Shown here one piece after another: positions 8,427-17,719 of a stretch of 64,000 nt of DNA. The notes under the pieces were generated by a model that saw only the letters and a list, made by a program, of their open reading frames with translations, was not told the DNA's origin and ran no database searches. The translations under genes and the position numbers were made by a program. The stretch's first letter is position 1. Every line of letters begins with the position of its first letter. The stretch is from Mucilaginibacter sp. L3T2-6 (lineage in GTDB: Bacteria; Bacteroidota; Bacteroidia; Sphingobacteriales; Sphingobacteriaceae), in assembly GCF_030519355.1 (NCBI RefSeq), contig NZ_JAUMKC010000003.1, positions 277,626 through 341,625 on the forward strand. Reading direction: 5' to 3'.

Positions 8427-9681
8427 TTTTCGTTTTAATGAAGCTTTCGCTGTCTGTTAAATATTGGGCGTTTGCTGCCAGGCTATCGGCTGCCTGTAGC
8501 CCTTTAGTAATCCATATTTCATTACCCTTTATACCGCCCGTTTTTACCTGTTTAACATAGAATGCAGGTCCACTTTTTAACCAAACGATTTGCGTCTGGC
8601 CTAAATCAACCAAGGCTGTTCTTGGTATCCATAAGCGACTGGTTTTTGCGGTCTCTATTTCCGCCTTAACCAGGCTATTTACTTTCAGGGTATGGTCCAT
8701 ATTGTCAATGTAAACCCTAATGCTCGTGGTTTTATCGCCCTCTTGTAGCGTTGGTTCAATAAAGTTAACTTTCCCTTTGATTGTTTTGCCCGGTAGATCC
8801 GGCAACGTAATCTTAACTGGTTGGTTTAGTTTCAAGGCAGCGACCGCTGATGGATCGACCTTAATCACCGCCCACAGCTGATGCGGATTGACCACATTAA
8901 AAATAGCTTGCCCTTTTTCAACATACATGCCTTCTTTGATCGATAATGGGAGATTATTAGCAAAATCGGATGACGGTTTGGTATCGGCTGTACCGGTCAT
9001 TTGACTATGTGGCATATCATGTACATGCCCTTCATAAGGGCTGTAAACCGGCAGGCTATAAAATGGCTTCCCGGTTTTAATTACCCGGTTTACCTGCACC
9101 GGTGTCATACCCAGCAATAATAATTTTTGCTGCGCTGTATTAATCAAAGTTGTTTCCTGCGGTGAATTTTTTGAAAGAAAAATCAGATCCTGCTGTGCTG
9201 TAACCAGTTCCGGGCTGTAAATATCAAATATCCGCTGGCCACGGTGTATTTCCTGGAATGCATATTTGATATACAGTTTTTCGATGCGGCCTGAAAAGCG
9301 CGATGCGATATTGTTAAAGGTCCGCGTATCAAAATCAAGATAACCGCTTGCTGAAATAGTGACGGGTAAGACTTTTTGCTCCGGTGTTATCGATGCGACC
9401 GATGATACGACAGATGCGTTAACCGGCTTCAAAACAGTATTCAAACTGATACCCGCATCTTTACTCGCCTGGCCTGCTTTTTTTACCAGCGTCATGCCAC
9501 AAATCGGGCAGGTTCCCGGATGGTCTTCCAGCACTTGCGAATGCATTGGGCAGGTGTATTTCACTGCCGGCTTTACTTCCGATGCGGCTGGTTTCTTTTG
9601 CTGGTCCGAGCAGGCAAAAAACAGCATTACACCTGATAGCACTACTACGATCAGGCTAATATTTTTCAATCTCTTTTTCAT
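8416..9681 (-). CDS. cusB: Efflux RND periplasmic adaptor, CusB-like (first adaptor)
   Basis: A 421-residue membrane-fusion protein of a heavy-metal RND system. It has a signal peptide with a lipobox-like cysteine (VMLFFAC), then a metal-binding module (YTCPMHSQVLEDHPGTCPIC, about residues 41-60). The adaptor core follows with RIFDIYSPELVTAQQDL and a barrel region ending in a LWIPRTALVDLGQTQIVW-type segment. A His/Met-containing loop (GHVHDMPHSQMTG) interrupts the lipoyl region and may add metal ligands. It overlaps the TolC gene upstream by 26 bp and the second adaptor downstream by 11 bp, so translation is probably coupled. The symbol reflects family resemblance only. Confidence 0.9.
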   Translation of the reverse strand: MKKRLKNISLIVVVLSGVMLFFACSDQQKKPAASEVKPAVKYTCPMHSQVLEDHPGTCPICGMTLVKKAGQASKDAGISLNTVLKPVNASVVSSVASITPEQKVLPVTISASGYLDFDTRTFNNIASRFSGRIEKLYIKYAFQEIHRGQRIFDIYSPELVTAQQDLIFLSKNSPQETTLINTAQQKLLLLGMTPVQVNRVIKTGKPFYSLPVYSPYEGHVHDMPHSQMTGTADTKPSSDFANNLPLSIKEGMYVEKGQAIFNVVNPHQLWAVIKVDPSAVAALKLNQPVKITLPDLPGKTIKGKVNFIEPTLQEGDKTTSIRVYIDNMDHTLKVNSLVKAEIETAKTSRLWIPRTALVDLGQTQIVWLKSGPAFYVKQVKTGGIKGNEIWITKGLQAADSLAANAQYLTDSESFIKTKNDE

Positions 9682-10882
9682 AAGCTACCTGTAAGGTTAA
9701 TAATTCCTGTAAGCGGTCAAGGGCCGTCATTCTCGCCATTTGCAGATCTTTAATTCCGTTAAGCACCGATGGCAGATCGCCGGTGTTCTGGTCATAAGCC
9801 TGCAAAGCCGTTTTATAGCTATTCTGCAAAGCAGGAATAATGTTTTGCTGATAATTATCAAGCTGCCTTTTCTTACTACCCATGTCGGCTTTAAGGCCCG
9901 CTAACTGCCCCGTGGTTTGGTTGAGAATATCCAGTTTCTTTTGCTGCAATTCTTCTGTCTCGTAGCGGATGCCCTTCAAATTGGCCTTGTATTCTTTGGA
10001 CGACCAGGGCGCAATTGGGATTGTGATGGAAGCCATCAGGATATATTGGTTAGCATAACCCCCATAACTAAACATATGCGCTGCTTGTATGCCAAAATCC
10101 GGCTTGCGCTTGCTGTATTCCATTTGTGCGTTCAATTGCTGTAAATCGATATTCCGGTTAATGCCTTTAATGTCGCTACGGCTATTCGCTAATGCTGCCG
10201 TGTCGGTAATTGCTACTTCATATTCTTTGAGTGCAATAGTGGTATCGACTGCAAACGGTGCAGTTTTATCCCGGTTCATCAGGGTATTCAGCAGGATATT
10301 CCGCTGATTGATCCCATCCCGTAGTTCCTCGCGTGTATTGTCGAGTTCAAATAGCTCAGCTTTGGCTTTATAAATGTTCGGCAGTCTTTCTTTACCGTAA
10401 GTAAGCCGGATATTGGCGTCCTTTAACATGTATTCCAGCAAGCTTTGCGTTTGCTGTAATTGCGCAAGCTTTTTTTCCAGTACCACGCGCTGGTAATAAT
10501 ATTGCTTGGCCTGCGCGAATAGCTGGTTTTTCAAATAGTCCTTATCAGCCGAGGTAACTTTGGATTGGCCTTTCAGATAGTCTTCTTTTGCGCGCAGCTT
10601 TGCCGGGTTAGTAAACATTTGCTCTCCCTGTATCATGAACGAACCACCGTTAGGACTTAACTGGTAAGGCACCTGGTATTGTCCGGCACTTAGTTTTGGC
10701 GCATCGAGGTTTTTGGCACCCTCAGCATAAGCATTCTGCGCCTTAGCTTTCGCGTCATAAGCCTGCAGCGATGGGTTAGCAGCTACTTTTTCCAACACGC
10801 TGTCCAAAGGCAAAGTCTGCGCTTTGACAACACCTGCACTGCAAATGAGCATAGCAAGTATGATTTTTATTTTTATTTTCAT
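9656..10882 (-). CDS. TolC-family outer membrane efflux protein, CusC-like
   Basis: A 408-residue precursor with a Sec signal peptide (MKIKIKIILAMLICSAGVVKA). Two long coiled-coil repeats follow, typical of outer-membrane factors (for example LDSVLEKVAANPSLQAYDAK and a matching C-terminal repeat). It should form the trimeric channel that takes metal ions from the RND pump and adaptor across the outer membrane. It shares one base with the preceding pump gene and overlaps the adaptor gene by 26 bp, so it is part of the same operon. The family call is secure; the exact subfamily is inferred from context. Confidence 0.9.
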   Translation of the reverse strand: MKIKIKIILAMLICSAGVVKAQTLPLDSVLEKVAANPSLQAYDAKAKAQNAYAEGAKNLDAPKLSAGQYQVPYQLSPNGGSFMIQGEQMFTNPAKLRAKEDYLKGQSKVTSADKDYLKNQLFAQAKQYYYQRVVLEKKLAQLQQTQSLLEYMLKDANIRLTYGKERLPNIYKAKAELFELDNTREELRDGINQRNILLNTLMNRDKTAPFAVDTTIALKEYEVAITDTAALANSRSDIKGINRNIDLQQLNAQMEYSKRKPDFGIQAAHMFSYGGYANQYILMASITIPIAPWSSKEYKANLKGIRYETEELQQKKLDILNQTTGQLAGLKADMGSKKRQLDNYQQNIIPALQNSYKTALQAYDQNTGDLPSVLNGIKDLQMARMTALDRLQELLTLQVAYEKEIEKY

Positions 10883-12774
10883 TATTCCTTTACCTCCAAT
10901 ATGTCCAGCTTACCATGCTTTTTAAGTTCATATTCTTTCACCATTAAAAAGATCAATGGTGTAACTAATAAAATATGTGTTGAAGAAGTTAATACACCGC
11001 CGATCATTGGCAGCACAATTGGCCGCATCACATCGCTGCCGGTTCCGGTTGCCCACAGCACGGGTATCAGTCCGAAAAGGGCAACGCAAACGGTCATCAG
11101 CTTTGGCCGTAGCCTTTTTACCGCTCCGTTCATCACAAACTCCCGCAGGTCTTCCCTGGTGATCGTCTCTTTTGAATTGCCTTTAAGTTTTACCAACTGC
11201 TGCATGGCATCATTCAGGTAGATAACCATCACAATACCGGTTTCTACTGTTATACCAAACAGCGCAATAAATCCGACCGCTACGGCAACCGATAAATGCA
11301 CGCCAAAGAAATACACCATATAGGCCCCGCCGATCAAGGCAAACGGGATACTGATCAGGCTGAAAAATGCTTCCCTGATAGAATGAAAGGCAAAATACAG
11401 ACAGGCGAAAATGATAATAAGCACGATAGGCAGGATCAGCTTTAATGTTCTTTCAGCCCGGATAAGGTTTTCGTATTGCCCGCTCCATTCGATATAATAA
11501 CCTTTCGGCAGCACCTTGACCAGATTATTGAGCTTATCCTGCGCTTCCTTAACCGTGCTACCCAGGTCGCGGTCACGCACGTTGAATAATACTGTGCCGC
11601 GCAATAAGGCGTTTTCCGATTGTATCATTGCCGGACCGTCGCTGATCTTGATATCCGCCACAGATGATAATGGAATAGGCCCGTAATTTTCTGTTTGTAC
11701 CAATGTGCGTTTGATGGCTTCGAGGTTATTGCGGTAATCTTGCGCCAGCCGGGCATTGATGCTGAAGCGCTGCCTGCCTTCCACGGTAGTTGTCAGGTTC
11801 ATGCCGCCCAACGCACTTTCCACTACCTCATTCACATCATCCACACTCAGGCCGTAACGACCAATGGCCTCTTTATTAACTTGTATGTCCAGATATTTAC
11901 CGCCAGTGATTGGGTCAACATACAGGTCTTTAACACCATTTACACCTTGCAGTGCTTGTTTCATTTGCGTTGCCAGCACGTTGATCGTATCCAGGTTCTG
12001 GCCATATATTTTCAAACCAACGTCCGTGCGGATACCCGTGGAGAGCATATTGATACGGTTAATAATCGGCTGCGTCCAGCCATTCACCACACCGGGGATT
12101 TGTAACTTGGCGTTGAGTTCGTTGATGATGTCTTCCTTTTTTACGCCCGGCCGCCACTGATCCTTCGGCTTTAGCAGGATGATCGTTTCCGTCATACTGA
12201 TTGGTGAATTGTCTGTAGCGGTATTGGCCCGGCCGGCTTTGCCCAGCACATTAGCTACTTCCGGCACACTTTTAATGATCTTATCCTGTACCTGCAAAAG
12301 CTGTTTGGCTTGTGCATTGGAAACGTCCGGTTGTGTAACCGGCATGAACAGTATCGTGCCTTCGTCCAACGGTGGCATAAACTCACTGCCTAATGAAAGA
12401 AGGAGTGGTATGCTGACGATCAGCGCGACGATATTGATGGCCAAAGTTGTTTTGCGCCATCTGATACACCAATCCAATACTGGCTTGTAAATCCTTTCAA
12501 GCCCACGGTTCAACGGGTTATGGTCGTCTGTTCGTAATTTCCCTTTCAGGAAGAATGATATGAGTACAGGCGCCAGCGTAACAGCCAGTATAGCATCGAT
12601 ACCGAGTATAAAGGTTTTCGTCCAGGCCAGCGGGCCGAACAATTTACCCTCTTGTCCGGATAAAAGGAACACCGGCAGAAATGAGGCTACAATAATAACA
12701 GTGGAGAAAAACACGCCACGGCCAACCTGTTTGCAGGATTGTTCTATGATCTTAATTCTTTCTATAGTGGTCAT
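10882..12774 (-). CDS. CusA-type RND pump, C-terminal part (split gene)
   Basis: A 630-residue ORF equal to the C-terminal 60 per cent of a CusA/CzcA heavy-metal pump. It begins in the loop after membrane helix 4 (MTTIERIKIIEQSCKQVGRG). It then covers helices 5 and 6 (LSGQEGKLFGPLAWTKTF), the second periplasmic porter region and helices 7-12 (GGVLTSSTHILLVTPLIFLM). It cannot pump alone. The preceding ORF (12771-14045) supplies the N-terminal part, and together they total about 1,050 residues, the normal CusA length. The ORFs overlap as ATGA and join at an A-rich tract. This may be a frameshift mutation, programmed frameshifting, or two coupled polypeptides. Monovalent Cu/Ag specificity is inferred from the other half. 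Confidence 0.88.
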   Translation of the reverse strand: MTTIERIKIIEQSCKQVGRGVFFSTVIIVASFLPVFLLSGQEGKLFGPLAWTKTFILGIDAILAVTLAPVLISFFLKGKLRTDDHNPLNRGLERIYKPVLDWCIRWRKTTLAINIVALIVSIPLLLSLGSEFMPPLDEGTILFMPVTQPDVSNAQAKQLLQVQDKIIKSVPEVANVLGKAGRANTATDNSPISMTETIILLKPKDQWRPGVKKEDIINELNAKLQIPGVVNGWTQPIINRINMLSTGIRTDVGLKIYGQNLDTINVLATQMKQALQGVNGVKDLYVDPITGGKYLDIQVNKEAIGRYGLSVDDVNEVVESALGGMNLTTTVEGRQRFSINARLAQDYRNNLEAIKRTLVQTENYGPIPLSSVADIKISDGPAMIQSENALLRGTVLFNVRDRDLGSTVKEAQDKLNNLVKVLPKGYYIEWSGQYENLIRAERTLKLILPIVLIIIFACLYFAFHSIREAFFSLISIPFALIGGAYMVYFFGVHLSVAVAVGFIALFGITVETGIVMVIYLNDAMQQLVKLKGNSKETITREDLREFVMNGAVKRLRPKLMTVCVALFGLIPVLWATGTGSDVMRPIVLPMIGGVLTSSTHILLVTPLIFLMVKEYELKKHGKLDILEVKE

Positions 12775-14045
12775 GATTTTTCTTTTTGTTGAGCTATGGA
12801 TAAGTTGCGGTGCGCGTTCTCGACCATCACGATGCCATTATCTACAATCACACCGATAGCTAAGGCGATACCGGTTAAGGACATGATATTGGAGCTGATA
12901 TCGAATGCATTGAGCAAGATAAAACTTGCTGCTATAGTAATGGGTATCTGGATAATGATGCTCAGAGCGCTTCGCCAGCTGAACAGGAAGAGAATGACAA
13001 TAATCGACACTACGATCATTTCCTCGATCAGCGTATGTTTTACCGAGCCGATGGCATTCTCGATCAGTTCGCTGCGGTCATAGGCGATATTGAAGCTGAT
13101 ACCAGCGGGTAATCCTTTTTGAATGTCGGCCATTTTGGTTTTTACCGATTTGATCACCTGGTCGGCATTCTCACCATAGCGCATTACCACGATACCTCCA
13201 ACGGCTTCACCGTCGCCATTACGGTCGAAAATACCCAGCCGTTCATCGCCGCCCATTTGCACCGTTGCAATATCTTTGATAGTCACCGGAATAGTTTTGA
13301 TCACACCGACCGGGATGCTCTCCACGTCCTGTATTGTTTTGATATAGCCAAGCCCTCGCACGATGTAACCTGTGCCGTTCATTTCAAATTTGCGCCCGCC
13401 AACATCGTTGTTATTACTTTTAATGGCTTTGAGCACCTGTGAAAGCGGAATATTATAATAGTTCAGCTTATTGGGGTCGATACTAACCTGGTATTGTTTT
13501 TCAAAACCACCGAATGAGGCGACCTCGCTGACGCCGGGAACAGTTTGCAGGCCAAGCTTCACATACCAATCCTGCAAGGCGCGTTGCTCGCCAAGGTTCA
13601 TCCCTTTGGCATTCAGTGTGTACCATAGGATATGCCCTACGCCTGTGCCATCCGGCCCTAATGTCGGCGTAGTGCCCTGCGGCAACAGGCGCTGTGCATA
13701 GTTCAGTCGTTCTAGCACCCGGCTTCGCGCCCAGTAGATATCGGCTTTATCCTCAAATACGATATAGACAAAACTCATCCCGAACATGGATGTAGCGCGG
13801 ATGGCCTTCACTTTAGGAATGCCTTGCAGGTTACTCACCAGCGGGTAGGTAACTTGGTCTTCCATGATCTGCGGACTGCGGCCCTGCCATTCGGTGAACA
13901 CGATCACCTGGTTATCCGACAGGTCGGGTATGGCGTCAATCGGGTTTTGATTGACCGAGTAAGCGCCCCAGGCAAATAAGCCCAGCGCGATCAGTAAAAC
14001 GATGTACCTGTTTTTTAAGGACAGGGTAATAAGTTGATTGATCAT
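12771..14045 (-). CDS. CusA-type RND pump, N-terminal part (split gene)
   Basis: A 424-residue ORF covering the N-terminal part of a CusA-like pump: helix 1 (LKNRYIVLLIALGLFAWGAY), the first porter region (QVIVFTEWQGRSPQIMEDQV) and helices 2-4, with the family signature LAIGVIVDNGIVMVENAH. That helix-4 motif is closer to monovalent Cu/Ag pumps than to the DFGLIVDGAV form seen in 28825-33201. The ORF stops after AQQKEKS in the helix 4-5 loop. A one-base shift in the A-rich run would continue straight into the next ORF. If the stop is real in the cell, a two-piece pump or reinitiation at the overlapping ATG is needed for function. Confidence 0.88.
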   Translation of the reverse strand: MINQLITLSLKNRYIVLLIALGLFAWGAYSVNQNPIDAIPDLSDNQVIVFTEWQGRSPQIMEDQVTYPLVSNLQGIPKVKAIRATSMFGMSFVYIVFEDKADIYWARSRVLERLNYAQRLLPQGTTPTLGPDGTGVGHILWYTLNAKGMNLGEQRALQDWYVKLGLQTVPGVSEVASFGGFEKQYQVSIDPNKLNYYNIPLSQVLKAIKSNNNDVGGRKFEMNGTGYIVRGLGYIKTIQDVESIPVGVIKTIPVTIKDIATVQMGGDERLGIFDRNGDGEAVGGIVVMRYGENADQVIKSVKTKMADIQKGLPAGISFNIAYDRSELIENAIGSVKHTLIEEMIVVSIIVILFLFSWRSALSIIIQIPITIAASFILLNAFDISSNIMSLTGIALAIGVIVDNGIVMVENAHRNLSIAQQKEKS

Positions 14046-14060
14046 CTCAAGGAGTTTAAT

Positions 14061-14083
14061 CAGCCCCGCATGATGCAGGGCTG
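14061..14083. terminator. Hairpin between metal-binding protein gene and split cusA
   Basis: Arms CAGCCC and GGGCTG enclose an 11-base loop in the 55-bp gap between 14101-14331 and the pump operon. There is no strong T-run on the minus strand, so it may be a partial terminator or mRNA-stability hairpin that lowers expression of the pump relative to the small periplasmic protein. Confidence 0.4.
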
Positions 14084-14100
14084 AAATGAATTACTCATTT

Positions 14101-14331
14101 TTAACTTTTCTTTTTAGCCGGTTCCTTTTTCACCAGTTCCATGCCGCATTTAGGGCATTTGCCGGGTTTATCGCTCAATACTTCCGGATGCATGCTACAG
14201 GTGTATTGTACTTTGGCTGGTTTTACCTTTTTAGTTTTGGTAGTGTCCGAAGTCATCGTGGATGAATTCGCAGCGAAAACACTCGCACCAGAAAACAGAA
14301 TGGCTATGGCCATTAGGGTTACTTTTTTCAT
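14101..14331 (-). CDS. Small secreted heavy-metal-binding-domain protein
   Basis: A 76-residue precursor with a signal peptide (MKKVTLMAIAILFSGASVFA), followed by a single metal-binding module, YTCSMHPEVLSDKPGKCPKC, then GMELVKK. The same module forms the N-terminal domain of both CusB-like adaptors in this operon. A free periplasmic copy would plausibly carry or buffer Cu(I)/Ag(I) for the pump; that role is inferred. It lies 55 bp upstream of the split pump genes on the same strand and may be the first gene of the Cus operon. Confidence 0.85.
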   Translation of the reverse strand: MKKVTLMAIAILFSGASVFAANSSTMTSDTTKTKKVKPAKVQYTCSMHPEVLSDKPGKCPKCGMELVKKEPAKKKS

Positions 14332-14458
14332 TTGTTTTAAAATTTAAAAATGGATGGATGGCACAGGTAATCCTATGCGTGAACTATAATTAAGATGATG
14401 AATTGCAAAGCAAACCAGGGCCTGTTAACGATTAAAGGCCAAGGGGAAGAAGTACAGA

Positions 14459-14845
14459 TCAGATTCTGTAGATACAGTTAAGGATATAAACAGGAGCTTT
14501 AGCGTGGTCAGGCGGCGCATGGCTGTTAAAAGCAACATATTCAGGTTTGAAACGATAACCGCTGAAATCCGCTATTATATAAACAGGAATAATGGCGTGA
14601 AATACATTGGCGTTCAAACTCAAAGCCTGCGAACCAACATGCTGATCCTTAACTTTGAAGGACAACGTTTTGGTTTTGCAGCACCCCGGCAATCCCGCTG
14701 CCATTTTGCAATCCTGCTTTTTGGCAGTGCTAAAAGAAATGCTGGTGGATTCCAATTTACCGCAGCAATAAAAACTACTAACCGAGATACCTAATGCAGA
14801 AAGCAGGTAAATCACTGTTAATGATATGAGCGCGATACGTTTCAC
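14459..14845 (-). CDS. HYC_CC_PP-type secreted protein
   Basis: A 128-residue protein with an N-terminal signal/anchor segment (MKRIALISLTVIYLLSALGI). Cysteine pairs follow in SSFYCCGKLES and GLPGCCKTKT, and the C-terminal part reads NSHAPPDHAKAPVYILNC. The spaced HYC/CC/PP features match the small Bacteroidota family known by that name, frequently found beside copper genes; its function is not known. The cysteine pairs and a location among Cu genes suggest metal binding in the periplasm. A relative with the same layout is at 22958-23353. It lies between a Cys-rich peptide gene and the small metal-binding protein gene, all on the minus strand. Confidence 0.72.
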   Translation of the reverse strand: MKRIALISLTVIYLLSALGISVSSFYCCGKLESTSISFSTAKKQDCKMAAGLPGCCKTKTLSFKVKDQHVGSQALSLNANVFHAIIPVYIIADFSGYRFKPEYVAFNSHAPPDHAKAPVYILNCIYRI

Positions 14846-14917
14846 TGACCGAAAATACTATTTTTTCTTTAAAGAAGGATAACAGAGCCGCCCCCCTTGA
14901 AGAGGCGGCTTCCTTAT

Positions 14918-15109
14918 TTACAATTTACATACAGTTTTGCATTCACCTGATGCCTTGCAGGTCTTGCTGCAATAATCCTTGCAGTTTGGCCCGCATCCTT
15001 TTGCGCATTTAGAACAGGTTATTTTGCTGTTGCAGCAAGGGGTATTAGCATAAGTAACAGATATAGCAGATAATAGCATCACCATAGTGATGAAAAGAAA
15101 CTTTTTCAT
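14918..15109 (-). CDS. Small secreted Cys-rich protein (metallothionein-like character)
   Basis: A 63-residue precursor with a signal peptide (MKKFLFITMVMLLSAISVTYA). The mature ~42-residue peptide contains twelve cysteines, arranged as CC, CxxC, CxxxC, CxxxC and similar (for example CSKCAKGCGPNCKDYC). Such density in a secreted peptide suggests metal chelation or a disulfide-rich fold. It has a close paralog at 21311-21508. In both places it directly follows a second small secreted Cys-rich protein, so the pair behaves as a unit. I do not know a described family for it. A hairpin with AGCCGCC/GGCGGCT arms lies just downstream at 14886-14910. Confidence 0.75.
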   Translation of the reverse strand: MKKFLFITMVMLLSAISVTYANTPCCNSKITCSKCAKGCGPNCKDYCSKTCKASGECKTVCKL

Positions 15110-15182
15110 GATTTTGAAATTAAAGATTAATAATTAATGAAATACTACGGTCAAGGATTGACCTGTCAATGGGAGTTAATTA

Positions 15183-15518
15183 TTAAGCTTTCGGAGGGGT
15201 CCAGTCATTGTCCTGGTAATCCGACAATTCACCTATGGCGAAAGGATGGGTAGTCTGATCGTTCAGATCAGTTATTGCCGGTGAAAGGGAAATAGATGGA
15301 ACAATCGTAAATCCACAGGTACCACAAGACAGCATGGCATTGCAAGCACCTTTGGCACAATCGTTACCGGAGGTTTGTTTTTGCTGTTTGCAGCAATCTT
15401 TATTCACGCTTGCTTTGCAGCAAGATGCCGAATCCTTACGATGCAAGGTGTTTGCCATCCCCGATACTGAGGATAGAAACAAGATACATAATGTAAGGAA
15501 AACAGCGATAGACTTCAT
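15183..15518 (-). CDS. Small secreted Cys-rich protein, paralog of 20939-21262
   Basis: A 111-residue precursor with a signal peptide (MKSIAVFLTLCILFLSSVSG). A cysteine-rich middle (SCCKASVNKDCCKQQ, then CNAMLSCGTCGF) is followed by a C-terminal tail ending DNDWTPPKA. The paralog at 20939-21262 has the same order: signal, CC clusters, C-x-MxSC-x-xCGF, and a tail ending SGWHPPQVL. The function is unknown. The conserved CSxCGF-like centre and W-x-PP ending suggest a real family. It lies between copB and the Cys-rich peptide gene, on the same strand, 135 bp after copB, so it may have its own promoter. Confidence 0.75.
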   Translation of the reverse strand: MKSIAVFLTLCILFLSSVSGMANTLHRKDSASCCKASVNKDCCKQQKQTSGNDCAKGACNAMLSCGTCGFTIVPSISLSPAITDLNDQTTHPFAIGELSDYQDNDWTPPKA

Positions 15519-15653
15519 TATAATGTTAAACTTGAATTTTTTAAAAATATTGTAATGGACAGCGTTGTGCTTTAAACTATTATATCGCTAAGGTATGGAT
15601 ATACCCTTTGGATCATTTTATATAATTCCGATAAAAATTTATATCCTATTGTA

Positions 15654-17708
15654 CTAAGCCTTTACTTTTAGCAAGCTGGCATTGATCGCGACAACCACCG
15701 TGCTGACGGTCATTAATACAGCCCCCGCTGCCGGGCTTAATACAATCCCCTGGTTGTACAGTACACCGGCAGCCAGCGGCAACGCGATGACATTATAACC
15801 AGTCGCCCAGGCGAGGTTCTGGACCATTTTACGATAGGTCGCCTTTCCAAACAGGATCAAACTAACAATATCCTTTGGATTACTGTTTACTAAAACAATG
15901 CCGGCGGTTTCTGCCGCAATATCACTTCCAGAACCTACCGCAATGCCAATATCCGCCTGGGCCAGTGCCGGGGCATCATTAACGCCATCTCCGGTCATGG
16001 CTACAAACTCACTTTTACTTTGTAGTTCTTTGATCTTTTCCAGCTTCTGATGCGGTAAGACTTCAGCCATAAAGCTGTCCATACCTAAAGCCTTACTGAC
16101 ACTTGCGGCCACTTTACTGTTATCGCCGGTCAACAGGATGGATTTGATATTTTCCTGTTGGAGCGTTTTGATCGAGTCTGCCGACTCGGGCCGTATCTCG
16201 TCCGATAAGGCAATATAGCCTGCCGGTTCTTTATCAATAATTAAAAACACGACCGTTTCTGTAACATTGGCGGTAAAACCATCGGGCAGCGCGATCTTAT
16301 TTTCTTTCAAATAGCCCGGACTAACTACCAGTATCTTTTTGCCTGCCACCGTGGCTCCCACACCCTGGCCGGTAATGGCCTTAAAGTTTTCTGCCTTAGG
16401 GATAGTGACCTTTAAATCCTTAACTTTTTGCAGGATACCGGTAGCGATGGGATGTTCGGAGTTTTGTTCCAGCGCAGCTGCCAGGCGAATAAGCTCCTTT
16501 TCATCCAGGTCCTTATCTAGCGAAACGATCTTAGCTACTTCAAATTTGCCTACTGTAAGGGTGCCTGTTTTATCAAATACGATGGTGGTAATTTTCCGGG
16601 AGTTTTCAAACGCCGTCCGGTTCTTGATCAACAATCCGTGCTGTGCAGATAACGAGGTGGATTTAGCCACGACGAGCGGAACGGCGAGCCCTAAGGCATG
16701 CGGACAGCAGATCACGATTACGGTCACCATTCTTTCCATCGCAAAAGCCAGGTCTTTCCCATCGGCTGACCAAAAAATAAATGTACCTATTCCCGCAGCC
16801 AGCGCGATAATGGTCAGCCACTTTGCTGCCTTATCGGCCAGCAGCTGCGTATTGGATTTGGCATCCTGCGCGTTTTTAACCAGGCTAATGACTTTGGATA
16901 AATAAGAATCCTCGCCGCTATGGGTCACTTTTACCTTTATAGAGCCATTGCCATTGACCGAACCCGCAATCACATCCTGCCCTTTGGATTTTTGAACCGG
17001 CGTAGATTCCCCGGTAAGCATGGATTCATTGAGGTAACTTGCTCCTTCTTCAATAACGCCGTCAGCCGGGATTTTTTCACCAGGCTTAATTAATATCAAG
17101 TCATGCCTTTTTAAACTATCGGTCTTGACCTCGGTTATATTTCCCCCCTTAATCAGATGTGCTTCGGCTGGCATCAACTGTACCAACAACTCTAACTCCC
17201 TCGATGCACCGGCGACTGAACGCATTTCGATCCAATGGCCTAAAAGCATAATCAAAATCAATGTGGTTAGTTCCCAGAAGAAATCCATGCCTTTCAAGCC
17301 AAATACGGTCGCCGCGCTATAGCAATATGCTACCGTTATCGCAAACCCGATCAGGGTCATCATGCCGGGGGTTTTAGCCTTCATTTCGCTTAACCAGCCG
17401 GTTAAGAATGGCCAGCCTCCATAAACGAATACGGCAGAGGCCAAAGCAAAAAGCAGGTAGGACGATCCGGCAAAGCGTATATCCAGGTGCAGCCATTGCT
17501 GAATTTGCATCGACAATAACATGACCGGGACAGTCAGTACCAATACCACGAAAAAACGTTTTTTAAAATCAGCAATCATCATCGCATGATGGTCATGCCC
17601 TGCCATACCCATAGACGGGCTGGGTCCCTGCTGCATCTTGTCGTGATCCATCGTCCCATGATCTGCATTCGTTTTACCCATGTCCATAGAATGATGATCG
17701 TGTTCCAT
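15654..17708 (-). CDS. copB: Copper-exporting P-type ATPase, CopB-like (CPH type)
   Basis: A 684-residue P1B-type ATPase. The N-terminus is rich in His and Met (HDHHSMDMGK, GHDHHAMM, residues 1-44) instead of an HMA domain. The membrane metal site is CCPHALGL near residue 335, the CPH motif of the P1B-3 (CopB) class that exports Cu(II), or Cu(I)/Ag(I) in some members. The phosphorylation site DKTGT is near residue 378, and the hinge GDGVNDAPAL is in the C-terminal half. It is 11 bp downstream of the AraC-HMA regulator gene and probably cotranscribed with copA, the chaperone and the regulator. Length and motifs are complete. Confidence 0.93.
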   Translation of the reverse strand: MEHDHHSMDMGKTNADHGTMDHDKMQQGPSPSMGMAGHDHHAMMIADFKKRFFVVLVLTVPVMLLSMQIQQWLHLDIRFAGSSYLLFALASAVFVYGGWPFLTGWLSEMKAKTPGMMTLIGFAITVAYCYSAATVFGLKGMDFFWELTTLILIMLLGHWIEMRSVAGASRELELLVQLMPAEAHLIKGGNITEVKTDSLKRHDLILIKPGEKIPADGVIEEGASYLNESMLTGESTPVQKSKGQDVIAGSVNGNGSIKVKVTHSGEDSYLSKVISLVKNAQDAKSNTQLLADKAAKWLTIIALAAGIGTFIFWSADGKDLAFAMERMVTVIVICCPHALGLAVPLVVAKSTSLSAQHGLLIKNRTAFENSRKITTIVFDKTGTLTVGKFEVAKIVSLDKDLDEKELIRLAAALEQNSEHPIATGILQKVKDLKVTIPKAENFKAITGQGVGATVAGKKILVVSPGYLKENKIALPDGFTANVTETVVFLIIDKEPAGYIALSDEIRPESADSIKTLQQENIKSILLTGDNSKVAASVSKALGMDSFMAEVLPHQKLEKIKELQSKSEFVAMTGDGVNDAPALAQADIGIAVGSGSDIAAETAGIVLVNSNPKDIVSLILFGKATYRKMVQNLAWATGYNVIALPLAAGVLYNQGIVLSPAAGAVLMTVSTVVVAINASLLKVKA

Positions 17709-17719
17709 AAATAGAAAAG

